Assembly (NCBI GenBank): GCA_033557685.1
Contig: JAWQRN010000374.1
Coordinates: 1-30,568, forward strand
Direction of reading: 5' to 3'
Origin: Sperchopsis tessellata
Taxonomy: Eukaryota > Arthropoda > Insecta > Coleoptera > Hydrophilidae
Length of the DNA: 30,568 bases
Position numbers and translations under genes: made by a program. Positions 21,091-29,908 of this stretch are shown piece by piece (the stretch's first letter is position 1; each line of letters opens with the position of its first letter). The notes under the pieces were generated by a model that saw nothing but the letters and a program-made list of their open reading frames with translations, was not told the DNA's origin and made no database searches.

Positions 21091-21226
21091 AAGTGTGCCT
21101 ATCTCACTAGTATAATAAACGTACTGAAAAAAAAAACAGTGAAACCATTTTCAATATAATAATTCAGTCTCTGATGAAAATAAAGTATAAGGTATAGAAA
21201 AAGAAAATAATCACATGTTAATCAAA

Positions 21227-22090
21227 TTATAGTTTTCTACATGTGACATGAGGTTGAGCATTGTCATGCAGAAGAATAACTTTGTCATGTCTTTGCTTGT
21301 ATTCCGGCCGTTTTTCTCGTAATGCACGGCTCAAACGAATCAATTGTAGCCTATACCGATCACCCGAAATGGATTCGCCAGGTTGTAACAGCTCATAATA
21401 CACTAAACTCTTTTGGTCCCACGAGATACACAGCATGACCTTCGCCATGAATATTCGGCTTGTTGATGTTGAGGTCGATGGCATCGATTGACCAGGCATA
21501 GCGTACTTTTTTTTCTTCTTGGCGTTATCGTAGAATATCCATTTCTCATCTCCAGTCACTATCCGATCTAAAAAAACCCTTTCTTTTTTGCCTTTCAATC
21601 AGCTGCTCGCAAGAAAAAAATCGCCTTTCAATGTCTCTCGGTTTTAGTTCATGAGGAACCTAATTGCCTTGCTTTAGAATCATTCCTATGGATTTCAATC
21701 GTAAGGAAACTGCTTGTTTGGTCACTCCCAATGTATTTGCAAGCTCCTCTTGCGTTTGAGTTGGATCTTCATCGAGTAATGCCTCCAATTCTTTGTCTTC
21801 GAATTTTTTTGGTAGTCCAGAGAGAGGCTGAAATCACCATTCTTGAAACGTCGAAACCATTCTCAACATGATTCATCAGTTGGAGCATTGTCACCATAAT
21901 CTTCCACAAGCATTCGATGAACTTCAGCTGCACTTTTCTTCCAATTAAAGCAGAAAACTAAAACATCCCGCAAATGCTGTTTAGTTAACACAAAATTCGA
22001 CATATTCAATATAGTAGGAGCTGTACTCCCAATACTATGTTGAATATTTTGTAGCATATGGCACCAAAATCTAAATTTTCTCAAAAACAA
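21227..22090 (-). pseudogene. mariner transposase pseudogene (DD34D type), 3'-truncated
   Basis: On the - strand, from the Met at 22003, it reads MSNFVLTKQHLRDVLVFCF and NWKKSAAEVHRMLVEDYGDN, the HTH region of mariner transposase. A decayed segment has LPKKFEDKELEALLDEDPTQ, then TQEELANTLGVTKQAVSLRL, then GN-stop-VPHEL, where the stop replaces the Trp of the conserved WVPHEL. IVTGDEKWIFYDN holds the first catalytic Asp, KVMLCISWDQKSLVYYELLQ follows, and LLHDNAQPHVT holds the second. Reading ends soon after at 21227. The YSPDLAPSDYHLF-type part with the third Asp is absent, replaced by unrelated AT-rich sequence. Frameshifts near 21.6 and 21.85 kb add to the damage. It cannot code an active enzyme. 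No clear terminal inverted repeats were found. Confidence 0.9.
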
Positions 22091-22284
22091 AGATTTTAAA
22101 ATTAGGCCGTTGGTATGTATTACCTTAACTGGTTAGTTGGAAAGAAAAGTTATGGCTAAAATCTAATGAAGTAATATTTTTTGACATTGTGTGATAATTT
22201 CACATTGTATATAATTAATTTAATCTTATCTAAAATTTTTCAAGCTTATCTTTTCGCTTAACTTCTTTATATATTTTGTTGCAG
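22091..22284. other. End of intron 4
   Basis: AT-rich, between the mariner relic and the exon 5 acceptor. No feature seen. Confidence 0.4.
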
Positions 22285-22484
22285 ATAAATTTAATATCCA
22301 GCTTCGGCTTCGGTATGCTACAGAAAGTAGATTAGACCACCATCTTACTAAGGAGACAAACGAATTAGAGTTGCCAGCATATCAACATGCAATCATTAGT
22401 TATGAAGATGGCTATCCGTATGAGGCAACGTGCAGTTCACCTCTACCAACATTTTATGCAGAAATAGGTTGCACAAAAACAGAG
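22285..22484 (+). CDS. Exon 5: unrecognised segment of the host protein
   Basis: The acceptor ATTTTGTTGCAG ends at 22284. The first two bases complete an Asp codon, and the exon then codes residues 207-272, ending in GCTKTE before the donor GTAAAC at 22485. The sequence is less biased than the earlier exons. It has two Tyr-rich stretches (ISYEDGYPYEATC and TFYAEIGC) and a charged start (LRLRYATESRLDHHL), so it could be partly folded. I find no known motif. It lies directly downstream of a - strand mariner relic, but shows no transposon similarity itself. Both phases fit (1 in, 0 out). Confidence 0.82.
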
Positions 22485-22950
22485 GTAAACTTCCCCCCCT
22501 TATTTTAACTGAACTTTTTCTAAAGAAAACTGGTTGTCGTCAGCATTTGGGTGCATTAAAAAAAACTCACACATTACACAAAATTCATACTAATCTACAC
22601 TATATAATTCCACTTGCGGTTATAAAAAAAAAAGATTTGTGAATTGTTTCTAATAATTAACATAAGCAATCATCCAGATGCCTTATCAGTTTATAAACAT
22701 TTAAAATGAGCTGAATACATGGTTTACCCACAAACTCTTCTAACAATGTTTTACTTTAATAATGCACTTGGTTTGATAGTTGGTAAAGTTGTATACTAGT
22801 CTCACTAATATACTACAAGTTACCTTCAAGATTTACGGGAGATAACCATGTGTTGGCTTGTCTTCTTGCTGATGTTTTTTCCACCATTACAGAATACTAT
22901 AAGCTGTTATAGACCTCTAACCTATACCTTCTTAATTTAAATTGTTTCAG
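22485..22950 (+). other. Intron 5
   Basis: Phase-0 intron of 466 bp. No element or repeat seen; an open frame at 22430-22642 overlaps exon 5 out of frame and is not coding. Confidence 0.6.
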
Positions 22951-23073
22951 AATGACAACAATGATGACGTAATCGTCTTATCAGATTGTATGCCAAAACC
23001 TTTTATTAGGAAGCCAAGTCTTCCTAGAACTCAACCAGAAGAAGCCCCAAAAATTTCAGTAGAAGATATAAAG
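22951..23073 (+). CDS. Exon 6: first SUMO-interaction-like motif
   Basis: The acceptor is TTGTTTCAG at 22950 and the donor GTTAGT is at 23074; both phases are 0. It codes 41 residues (273-313) beginning NDNNDDVIVLSD. Residues 279-284, VIVLSD, match the SUMO-interaction motif pattern (V/I-V/I-x-L followed by Ser/acidic), with acidic residues on both sides, which is the usual charge context. The rest is Pro-rich and basic (MPKPFIRKPSLPRTQPEEAP), probably disordered, and ends in ISVEDIK. The motif pattern is established; SUMO binding by this protein is inferred. Confidence 0.85.
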
Positions 23074-23133
23074 GTTAGTTGAAAATTTATTGGTGAGCTT
23101 CAGTAAAGTAAATAATATAAATTATTTTTTTAG

Positions 23134-23172
23134 CTTTTCTCCAATGATGTGATTTGTTTGGAAGAAGAAGAG
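23134..23172 (+). CDS. Exon 7: 39-nt micro-exon holding a second SUMO-interaction-like motif
   Basis: This phase 0/0 micro-exon of 13 codons lies only 60 bp after exon 6, between a T-rich acceptor (ending TTTTTTTAG) and the donor GTGAGA. It codes LFSNDVICLEEEE (residues 314-326). VICL followed by four Glu fits the SUMO-interaction pattern well, 40 residues after the first motif. Because the exon is in phase on both sides, skipping it would remove the motif and keep the frame. The very short intron before it could favour retention: the 60-bp intron has length 3n, but its in-frame start GTTAGTTGA gives a stop, so retention would truncate the protein. Confidence 0.75.
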
Positions 23173-23299
23173 GTGAGATATTAATATCAATTATTATTAT
23201 TGAACTTATCCTTAGTATGAATATTTTTGGCTTAAGTACTAAAAATGAGATAAAATATGTTATATTGATTTAATCACTTTAAATATAAACTACTTGACT

Positions 23300-24135
23300 T
23301 CGACTTAGTAATGCAGCAATATTCTTGAATGTCAGCAAGGCATTTGATAGCACTTGGCATTTTGTACTGTTATTAAAACTTGATATATTAGTCCCTGTTA
23401 TTAGATACCTTTAACTTATAAGACCAATTTCTATCTAACAGCTTCATACCAAAACACAGACTACCTCAAGGATTCTCACTGTCTCCCTTACTGTAAAATA
23501 TTTACTGTTATATGACACTTATAAGTAGAATTGAATAGATTACAAATAGTACATTCTACAATATATAGATGACATGGCACTTATATCTCACAACAATTCC
23601 CATGTGCAAACTACCAATTGGTTTAATAAATGATGACTCTTCTCCATCTATACTTATGAACAACACCAAAGTTAATTGTTGCACATGCATTCAGATATTT
23701 GGGGTTTTGAACTGGACCACAAATTGTACTTTAATGCCCATACTAATAAATACAAGCAAAAAGAATTGCCAGAGCAAAACATGTCAGAAATATATCTTAC
23801 GTAGTATGTATCTGTAGACTTATATTAGAATATGGTTATATATTACATAGAAACTGCATAAACAACTTCTATATGTTTCACTGCCAAATTATGTCACCTT
23901 AATAATTGGCTTCACAATCCCTCAAATCACCTCCTCTATAAAGCATTTGATATGTGATAGGCAAGCTGTTTGGTGTAAAAAATTTTGAAAGAAAACAACC
24001 ACAACATTTTGAATAGCATGTTTATGTGAAGAAATGACACACGACTAAAATTCAATTACCCACTAAACACTATATTAGAAGAAGTTGAGTGTCTAAGTGT
24101 AAATAACTGAAATTTAAGATAAAATAAAATTAAAC
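23300..24135 (+). mobile_element. Jockey-like LINE RT relic
   Basis: Joined + frames give AIFLNVSKAFDSTWHFVLLL (usual LDVSKAFD.VWH with the first catalytic Asp) and LPQGFSLSPLL. YIDDMALISHNNSHVQTTNW replaces the YADD box, with both Asp. INNTKVNCCTCIQIFGVLNW and RLILEYGYI (usual RPILEYG) follow. Stops in most frames and frameshifts show an old copy. It ends in A-rich sequence at about 24115-24135. It is not the same family as the LINE at 15562-17400, judging by the different RT phrasing. Confidence 0.72.
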
Positions 24136-24225
24136 AACAACAAAACAAAATATAATATAAATACACACAGTATCATAACACCTCTCTTATAGAGATATTT
24201 TGTTTTAGTTTTATTTTATCTTAAA
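24113..24225. repeat. Inverted repeat at the LINE relic end
   Basis: A perfect 17-bp inverted pair (24113-24129 and 24209-24225, core TTTAAGATAAAATAAAA) around a 79-bp loop, with further near-matches outwards. It may be two LINE tails facing each other: the sequence after it (24240-24310, ACCCTGAAGATAAGCCTGG and AAAACATCGTC) resembles LINE 3' ends that carry an AAACGTCG-type motif. Confidence 0.7.
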
Positions 24226-24379
24226 ACTGTGGCTCATATTGTAACCCTGAAGATAAGCCTGGTGCCTCAAAACATCGTCTAATATATAATTAAAGGATAT
24301 CTATATAAACTAGTGTTTCCTTTGACAATCTTTCAATAATTTCGAAATGGAACATCCAATGTACTTTTCGTCTACGTTT

Positions 24380-25335
24380 TCTTTATCTTGACAAAGATAA
24401 TTTGAATGAATCTATTGTGTGAGAATCAATTAATCTTTGCCACTGAACACTTTAAATATGAAAACGCTGATTCACACAAATACGTGGAATTTAAATATTT
24501 GCATATTTTTCATAACAAACATATATCCACAAGTCTTCTTGAAGCCCGTACCTTAAGAAATGTTACCATTTTGGTAACAATTATGAAATTATCCATATGA
24601 AAAATTAGTGCAATTTTTTAGGTGATATATTTTATATTTAAATTAGCCTTGAAAGGAAATGATCAAATTCAACAACTTCAATCTGTTTGAATAATAATTA
24701 AGCATTTATAAAAAGAATGAAACCTGATCATCTTTTTATGTTGAATGTCCCTCAGCGAATCGAGATTGGAACTCTTCGGCAAACTGTAAAGTGATCCATA
24801 CAGAAATCATTGAATCATACATTAAAAGTTTCCAAAAAATTGGTAATTTCTTTGAAATATTTATTAAAATTCAAAATGTATTCGGTATTGTTTCACAAAT
24901 GATCTTATGTTTGAAAAAAGATCAATTGCTTGTTCTTGAAAATTTGCTATCAACAACAAAATGCTAACCATTTCCGAAATAGTCTGGCAATGCTAAATCT
25001 AAAATGCTTAATTTACCAGTGAAATCAGCTAAAAATGCTTTTTGTGAAACATTTCTCAAAATCTCACGTAGTAAATCACGAAAACTTGGTAGGAACTGCT
25101 TTGTACTCAGCCCTATTACATCTGAATGTAATAATAACTCATGTTCACCTTTATATCACACTTGAAAAGATGTTTTTGAGATATGTATGACTATGATCAA
25201 AAACTCTGGAAATTGATTGTTTTTGTGACACAATGCAAAGAGTCAATTTACATTACCAACCATTGCTATTGCTCTGTCTGTTGTAAATGATTTTTCTTTA
25301 ATTGAGTTGATATCAACGGAAAAATTCGTTGGAAG
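24380..25335 (-). pseudogene. hAT transposase relic (ZBED5/SCAND3-like)
   Basis: On the - strand, joined frames read TDRAIAMVGNVN, then LLLHSDVIGLSTKQFLPSFR (usual LHTEVRWLSRGKVL) and DLLREILRNVSQKAFLADFT. LSILDLALPDYF, FAEEFQSRFAEG, VRASRRLVDICLL and STYLCESAFSYLKCSVAKIN follow; the last is the hAT C-terminal dimerisation segment (usual TYLCESAFS..). TDRAIAMVG contains the catalytic-region Asp (usual TDGAPSMVG). At least five stops or frameshifts interrupt it. No N-terminal zinc finger or terminal repeats were identified. It is a different hAT subgroup from the relic at 10870-12240. Confidence 0.72.
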
Positions 25336-25667
25336 TTATAGCTCTTGAGAAAAAGTAAATAATTACGATTAAACAAGAATTAAACCAAAACGAGTCTCAC
25401 ACCTGCAGTTAAATTTTCAATAAAACAAACAGTTTAACTAGTTTATGGTGGGTCTTGGTAGTAGCTACAGTAGACTAGGCGCATTTACCTAACTTTGCTG
25501 TAAGCAACAGGGAATATGAGATTAGTCTATTTACATAATAAACAATTAAAACTGTTGAATAGCCTCTACATGGTTTCAACCCGGATATACGTCTTTTAAC
25601 ATTTGATTTTGCTGATGTTAAAATAATTGTAAAATACCTATTTTAAAAATAGACCTTTTATATATTA
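25336..25667. other. Intron 7 segment without recognisable feature
   Basis: AT-rich spacer, nothing recognisable. Confidence 0.4.
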
Positions 25668-25790
25668 ACATGAATGGTATTTCCTAGTGGAAACCGTGAA
25701 GGGGCTCTGAAAAATTCCAGCGTTTTATTCACTGTTCCAAGGGACATTTTTAAGGCGAGTGATGTTACTTCAACAAATTAATTCAATATC
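25668..25790 (-). mobile_element. Partial Penelope-like 3' end, third copy
   Basis: The + strand reads GTGGAAACCGTGAAGGGG and then GGCGAGTGATGTTACTTCAA, closely related to 2632-2725 and in the same orientation. It stops before the coding part, so only the outer untranslated segment is present. It lies about 60 bp upstream of the exon 8 acceptor. Confidence 0.65.
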
Positions 25791-25847
25791 TTTCATATAG
25801 ATAACTGTGGCAGTCTATTACACTTTTTATATATATTTTTTTTTCAG

Positions 25848-26303
25848 GATGTAAAGGTAATTTTACCAGTTTCCATTTCAAAAGAAGACATAGAAAAAAT
25901 CATAAATATTTTAATGAAGAATGACTTTTATTCCTATGTACTCGGTAGATCAACTATAAATAAGTTGAACGAATGCAATTGCAGCTCAGAACTAATATGC
26001 AGTATCGAGTCATACTTGAAAAAAGTTGCGGTTAGAGTTGCAGACAATTTAGATAAATGTAAGTGGACCGATTTTGATGAAGAAGCTGTCAATTTGCTTT
26101 TCTTTTCTGTGAAAGACAACTGTACTTTGAAAACAATTGATAGTAGGTGGTCCGACGAGTATTTTAGTTGGATCTTAAATGACATTTGTTTGAGAATGAA
26201 TCCGAGGCAAGAGACTTCTTTTCTTAATAAATTTATAAATGCCATAAAAAGTCACCACCAAAAAATTATCGAGGCTGGAATAAATAGAAGAAGCATTGGG
26301 AAG
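25848..26303 (+). CDS. Exon 8: 152-residue probably helical domain, unrecognised
   Basis: The acceptor is a long T run ending TTTTTTCAG at 25847 and the donor GTAAGT is at 26304; both phases are 0. It codes residues 327-478, the largest exon and the most domain-like one. Hydrophobic residues recur with helical spacing, for example EDIEKIINILMKNDFYSYVL, the Cys-containing NECNCSSELICSIESYLKK, and FLNKFINAIKSHHQKIIEA. Three Trp (KCKWTDF and SRWSDEYFSWIL) could form a core. I cannot assign a family; no zinc finger, kinase, helicase or nuclease signature is visible. The ATG at 25914 is internal, since the frame runs back to the acceptor without a stop. Confidence 0.88.
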
Positions 26304-26581
26304 GTAAGTTGCATAATGCACACATTGATCTTTTATAAACTACCATTTCTGTTATATTAACCCTTTGTGGACAGAATTAATTTGGAATTAAATAAAAGAA
26401 AATTATTTATTATTGTTTATAAACAAAATATTTTTACAAGTCAAATAAGTTTGACAAATTAAATAAGGGGGTGATGGTTTCAGAATGAAATCACAAGGCC
26501 ACAAATAAATAATTGTTACAGTAATAGAACTTATCAGTTTTTGTGAAATTCTTTGAAAGTTTTTGTTAGATAAGTAGCTCC
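26304..26581. other. Start of intron 8, no feature seen
   Basis: AT-rich intron sequence up to the SINE. Nothing recognisable. Confidence 0.4.
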
Positions 26582-26865
26582 CAAAGCCGTCTCGTTAACT
26601 TATTGGCGAACTACTAGGCCACTAAGCGTGGGTTCAAGTATCAGAGGCAGCCGGCTTTTTGTAATTAGGGAAATGTCTTTGTTGTACTAGTCTTCCGGGA
26701 GGGACGTAAAATTGTGGGTCCCGTGTATTGTAGGTAAATGAAGACCGGTGCACATTAATGAACCCAATTCCAGTTGGAGCACTGAATGCAGCAAAATTTC
26801 CAGGTGTGGTAGCCTAATCCCTGGCGTTGGTGATTGGCCATAGCAGTGGAAATAGTTGTAAATGT
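26582..26865 (+). mobile_element. tRNA-derived SINE, copy 2
   Basis: It has the same body as the copy at 12658-12926: GGGTTCAAGTATC (B-box-like), GCAGCCGGC, TAATTAGGGAAATGTCTTTG, AGTCTTCCGGGAGGGACGTAAA, then CAGTTGGAGCACTGAATGCAG, TAATCCCTGGCGTTGG and CATAGCAGTGGAAATAG. It is the fuller copy, with an extra segment (GTGGGTCCCGTGTATTGTAG and following) missing in copy 1. The A-box region is poorer. It has no A-rich tail; its end abuts the piggyBac relic. Confidence 0.72.
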
Positions 26866-26889
26866 ATCAACTTAGTCCATGTTCGAATT

Positions 26890-27990
26890 GTAATCTTTTA
26901 AAAACATACACATACAACATATTTTTGCCTTCTTTGTATTATTTGCATGTTAGATGGGTCATGAAAATTAGACATATAATGCACAAGTTGTTGAACTTTC
27001 TATTTTGTAATTATAATTCCATTAGTGCTGACACCCGAATCACAATCACCCCTACCCATAACCTCGTTTTTCTTTTAGTTTCTCCGTTCTTACAGTACCG
27101 CATGTATATATAACATCATCCAAAAAATCTTTATGTAATTGGAGATATTAAAATATATCTTATGTCGTTTACCAACAAGCACCTTAGATAAGACTTATAT
27201 GACTTTTCAGCCTAAATTTTTTTATGGAATATCTTTTATCTTCTCACTATAAATCTGGAAGTCGCACGTAACAGTAGATTTTTCACAACGTATCCATACT
27301 TTATAGCCATTATTTGTCGGTTTCATAGACCTACATTGCCGTAAGCTACTACTTTCTTTAAACTAATCTATCGACTAAATTTATTTATAAATGTGTCATG
27401 TAATGTGTAATGGCCTTAGTTTATATAGCTTGCAAAATTTGGTTTTCTTGGTCGAGCTTAATAATCGTTGACATGCATATCTGAAAGGAATCAATCAAAC
27501 CTTTGCTTTGACATGAGAGAAGTTATGTATGGGACCTTTAACTCCAATCTTCAGGACAATCCCTATAACCGGGCAATTTTTTCAAGCCCATCAAAAGGTT
27601 AATAGCCAGGAATACTTTCATTTCATCCAATGTGGGTGCAACAAATCCATTAGGGTTATCTCCATTGTTTTGATAGGCATATATATTTGTTTGATATGTT
27701 AAATGTTCCATCAGATTTAATGTAAACAGTTGTAAAAATATATCTACTGGTATTTCAGTAGCATCAGTTATATTTTTCCTGACATATTCAGAAGAGGTTC
27801 AGGATTTTTACAGTGAAAAGTACTGTTAGTCCTTACAAATTTATTCTTGCAAAGATCTGCTTGTATTGTAGACAAAGGAATGTCATCATCACATTCCTAC
27901 TCGGTAACATCATTTTTGTATTCCTTCGCATCAAAAATATCCCATGGGAAATTTCAATGTTAGGTTCATTATCATTTTTTTTGCTTTAAG
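26890..27990 (-). pseudogene. piggyBac transposase relic with internal deletion
   Basis: On the - strand the first readable part is EYVRKNITDATEIPVDIFLQ, then LFTLNLMEHLTYQTNIYAYQ, then APTLDEMKVFLAINLLMGLK and KLPGYRDCPED. This matches the N-terminal piggyBac domain (usual ELIELIVEQTNLYA..PTTEEELKAFIGLLILMGI.KLPSYRDYWS). PYITSLMSKQRFD and FLSDMHVNDY (usual HVNDN) follow. Then SLRQCRSMKPTNNGYKVWIR and CDFQIYSEK resume further on, then ACGTVRTEKLKEKRG and STNGIIITK (then stop) VQQLVHYMSNFHDPS. The segment normally between the HVND and SLRQYMPMKP motifs, with the first catalytic Asp (SIDEQM-type), is missing here. Stops and frameshifts are frequent. No TTAA-flanked ends were established. Confidence 0.8.
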
Positions 27991-27999
27991 AATTACGTC

Positions 28000-28207
28000 A
28001 ATTTATGACTAAGACATGTTTTCTAACTTGTTGTAACTCCACTCACTACATTCTGTAACAATATATATTTAAAAAAAAAATAATACAACTCATACTTGCT
28101 TTGTGGTTTTAAACTGGAACTCAATTCATGTTTCAGTATATATATTATATCATATTTTATAATTATTATATACTTCAGAAGTAATAAGTAATATTAAAAT
28201 TACCAGC
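28000..28207. other. Intron 8 segment without recognisable feature
   Basis: AT-rich with an A9 run near 28070. Nothing recognisable. Confidence 0.4.
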
Positions 28208-28210
28208 CAT

Positions 28211-28714
28211 TATTTTCTAAAACGAACTAGAAATATTTAAAATATAAAAATCATGTAATAATCTAACTGATTGTGCCTAATGGCATCAATTTTAATGTAA
28301 TAATACTATATATAGTGCTGACGTTATTCCATAGATGGCAGAACATGAATAGTACTAAATGGGTAACTACAATTAAGCTGCTTGTTTTGTAGTATTTCTT
28401 AAATCCTTTAGTCCAAATACCTTGAGCAAATTTATTTCTAAAATGAACCAAAAATATTCAAAATATAAAAACCATGTAATAATCTAACCGGTTGTGCCTA
28501 ATCAATATGTAATAATACAAGTTTCTATATACAGTGCTGACGTTATTCCATAGATGGGAGAACATGAATAGTTCTAAATGTGTAACTACAATATAAACTC
28601 AGTTGAAAAATATAAAATTATCAGTTTGAAACCACCTGTCTTGAAAAGAGTTAATAAGCTGCTTGTTTTGTAGTATTCCTTAAATTCTTTAGTCCAACTA
28701 CCTCAAGCAAATTT
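28211..28714. repeat. Diverged tandem duplication of about 220 bp
   Basis: Unit 1 (28211-28430) and unit 2 (28431-28714) share TATAAAAA(T/C)CATGTAATAATC, the segment GCTGACGTTATTCCATAGAT, and the later AAGCTGCTTGTTTTGTAGTA in the same order. Unit 2 carries about 75 extra bp before the last shared block, and unit 1 an extra 15 bp near 28280. It is non-coding; the open frame at 28263-28451 is chance. It could be a tandem copy of an unknown repeat. Confidence 0.85.
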
Positions 28715-28821
28715 TTAATCTTTTCAAATTTGGCTTTGGTTATCGTAATAATTTCCACTATATAACCTACCTTTTTCTTAACAATCATACCTGTGTGAAT
28801 CAATGTGTCCGTACCACAAAG

Positions 28822-28995
28822 CAAGGGTGTCCAACATACGGCATATGGGCCAGATCCAGATAGTGCACACCTTTAAACTAGCCCGCCAACTCCTCTTGAA
28901 GTTTATGTTTGTAATAATGTGCACATCCTGGGCAGTGAACAATACTCCGTAAGGCAGGAATACCAAATGTATGGCCATTGGGCTATATTCTTTAA
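28822..28995 (+). mobile_element. hAT-end-like fragment
   Basis: CAAGGGTGTCCAACATACGG followed by CATATGGGCCAGATCC resembles the terminal repeats of hAT/Charlie-type elements (CAGGGGTGTCCAA..GGGCC). A second weaker match (CAGGAATACCAAATGTATGG at about 28954) lies 130 bp on in the same orientation. No transposase is seen. It is a short remnant and the subgroup is uncertain. Confidence 0.4.
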
Positions 28996-29440
28996 GGCAG
29001 GAGAAATTAAACCGGTTTGCCTGTATAAATTTAAAATATTTTTAATAATAAACAGGTACTATATAATGGGAAGTGGTATACATATAGTCAAGGCAATTAT
29101 TTCAATCTAACATGTAATACACTAAAACCTACTTGGGAATTTTCATTTAATAAATATGAAGTAATTAAAAAATAATTTTTGTCTTTCAATTCTTTAACAG
29201 ACTTCTTATTACCTGTTCATAAAAATGTATTATTAAATAACCGATATTATAATATAAGAAATATACATATAATAATTATTGTGCTTATGGCTTTATATAA
29301 TTATATATAAATTTATTTACAATTTACCATTGACTTAAAGTTTGTTTTTGTTAACACAAACATCTTTAAATTGCTGTAAAAACTACTTATTGATTTTAAT
29401 CTATTGTATTAATTGTAAGTCATTTTAGCAGATTTTATAC
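28996..29440. other. Intron 8 segment without recognisable feature
   Basis: Very AT-rich. Nothing recognisable. Confidence 0.4.
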
Positions 29441-29512
29441 ACACCCAGGTCAGAGGGGTGCACACCCCAGGAAGTGGTTCACACTCGAGGAAGTGGTGCA
29501 CACCCTGCGATA
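29440..29512. repeat. Short imperfect tandem repeat (about 19 bp, three units)
   Basis: Units related to GTGCACACCCCAGGAAGTG, GTTCACACTCGAGGAAGTG and GTGCACACCCTGCGA follow one another, after a partial unit at ACACACCCAGGTCAGAGG. GC-rich in an AT-rich intron. Confidence 0.75.
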
Positions 29513-29778
29513 GTAGTTTTTGACCAGAAAACATCGAAATTGTCACTGATATTTATAATTTCGTTATAGATTTAATGCTTGTTTGTTAGTTTATTTAACA
29601 TTGGTCTATTAATTGCTAAAAACCTGGCACTAGAAAGTCTAATCCCACAACTGGGATTATGTTAGTGCATAGGTTTTTTCCTTATAAAAATCCAACTACC
29701 TTGGCTTGGATTGTTCTAACTAGACGCAGATTTGCCGAGGAAATTACGACATTAATTTTAGATTTTGGTTTTGTATAG

Positions 29779-29908
29779 AGTGCCACTGATACAACAATTG
29801 AAGAGAGGATGATTTCACCAACATCTATGACCCCAATTCTTATGTCCCCTACAATTAAGCCATCAACTATTACTCCTCCAGCACCTAAGTTACCAACAAC
29901 AATGTCAG
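29779..29908 (+). CDS. Exon 9: Pro/Ser/Thr-rich segment; gene continues beyond the window
   Basis: The acceptor TTTTGTATAG ends at 29778. The exon codes residues 479-521 and leaves one G before the donor GTATAT at 29909. After SATDTTIEERMI the sequence is low-complexity with Pro every few residues (SPTSMTPILMSPTIKPSTI, then TPPAPKLP), giving several SP/TP pairs of the kind targeted by proline-directed kinases. It is probably a disordered linker. The donor is weaker than the others. The rest of the gene is not visible, so the C-terminal domain that might identify the protein is missing. Confidence 0.72.

Larger units (their letters stand above)
144..29908 (+). other. Gene model: nine-exon host gene, 3' end outside the window
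   Basis: This is the only host gene I can support. Nine coding blocks on the + strand join into one frame. Splice phases from left to right are 1, 2, 2, 1, 0, 0, 0, 0, and the last donor leaves phase 1. Each donor begins with GT (GTAAGT, GTGAGT, GTAAGC, GTAAGT, GTAAAC, GTTAGT, GTGAGA, GTAAGT, GTATAT) and each acceptor ends in AG, mostly after a pyrimidine run. The spliced product so far has 521 residues. Its composition (basic and acidic patches, two SUMO-interaction-like motifs, Pro-rich tail) suggests a nuclear adaptor or chromatin-type protein, but I recognise no catalytic domain and no named family. All transposon relics in the window lie in its introns. Extra symmetrical exons inside the long introns cannot be excluded. 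The splice sites are read directly; the function is inference. Confidence 0.85.

Noticed and set aside
25934..26245. 103-codon - strand frame
   Set aside because: Antisense shadow of exon 8, which has strong splice sites and in-phase joins.
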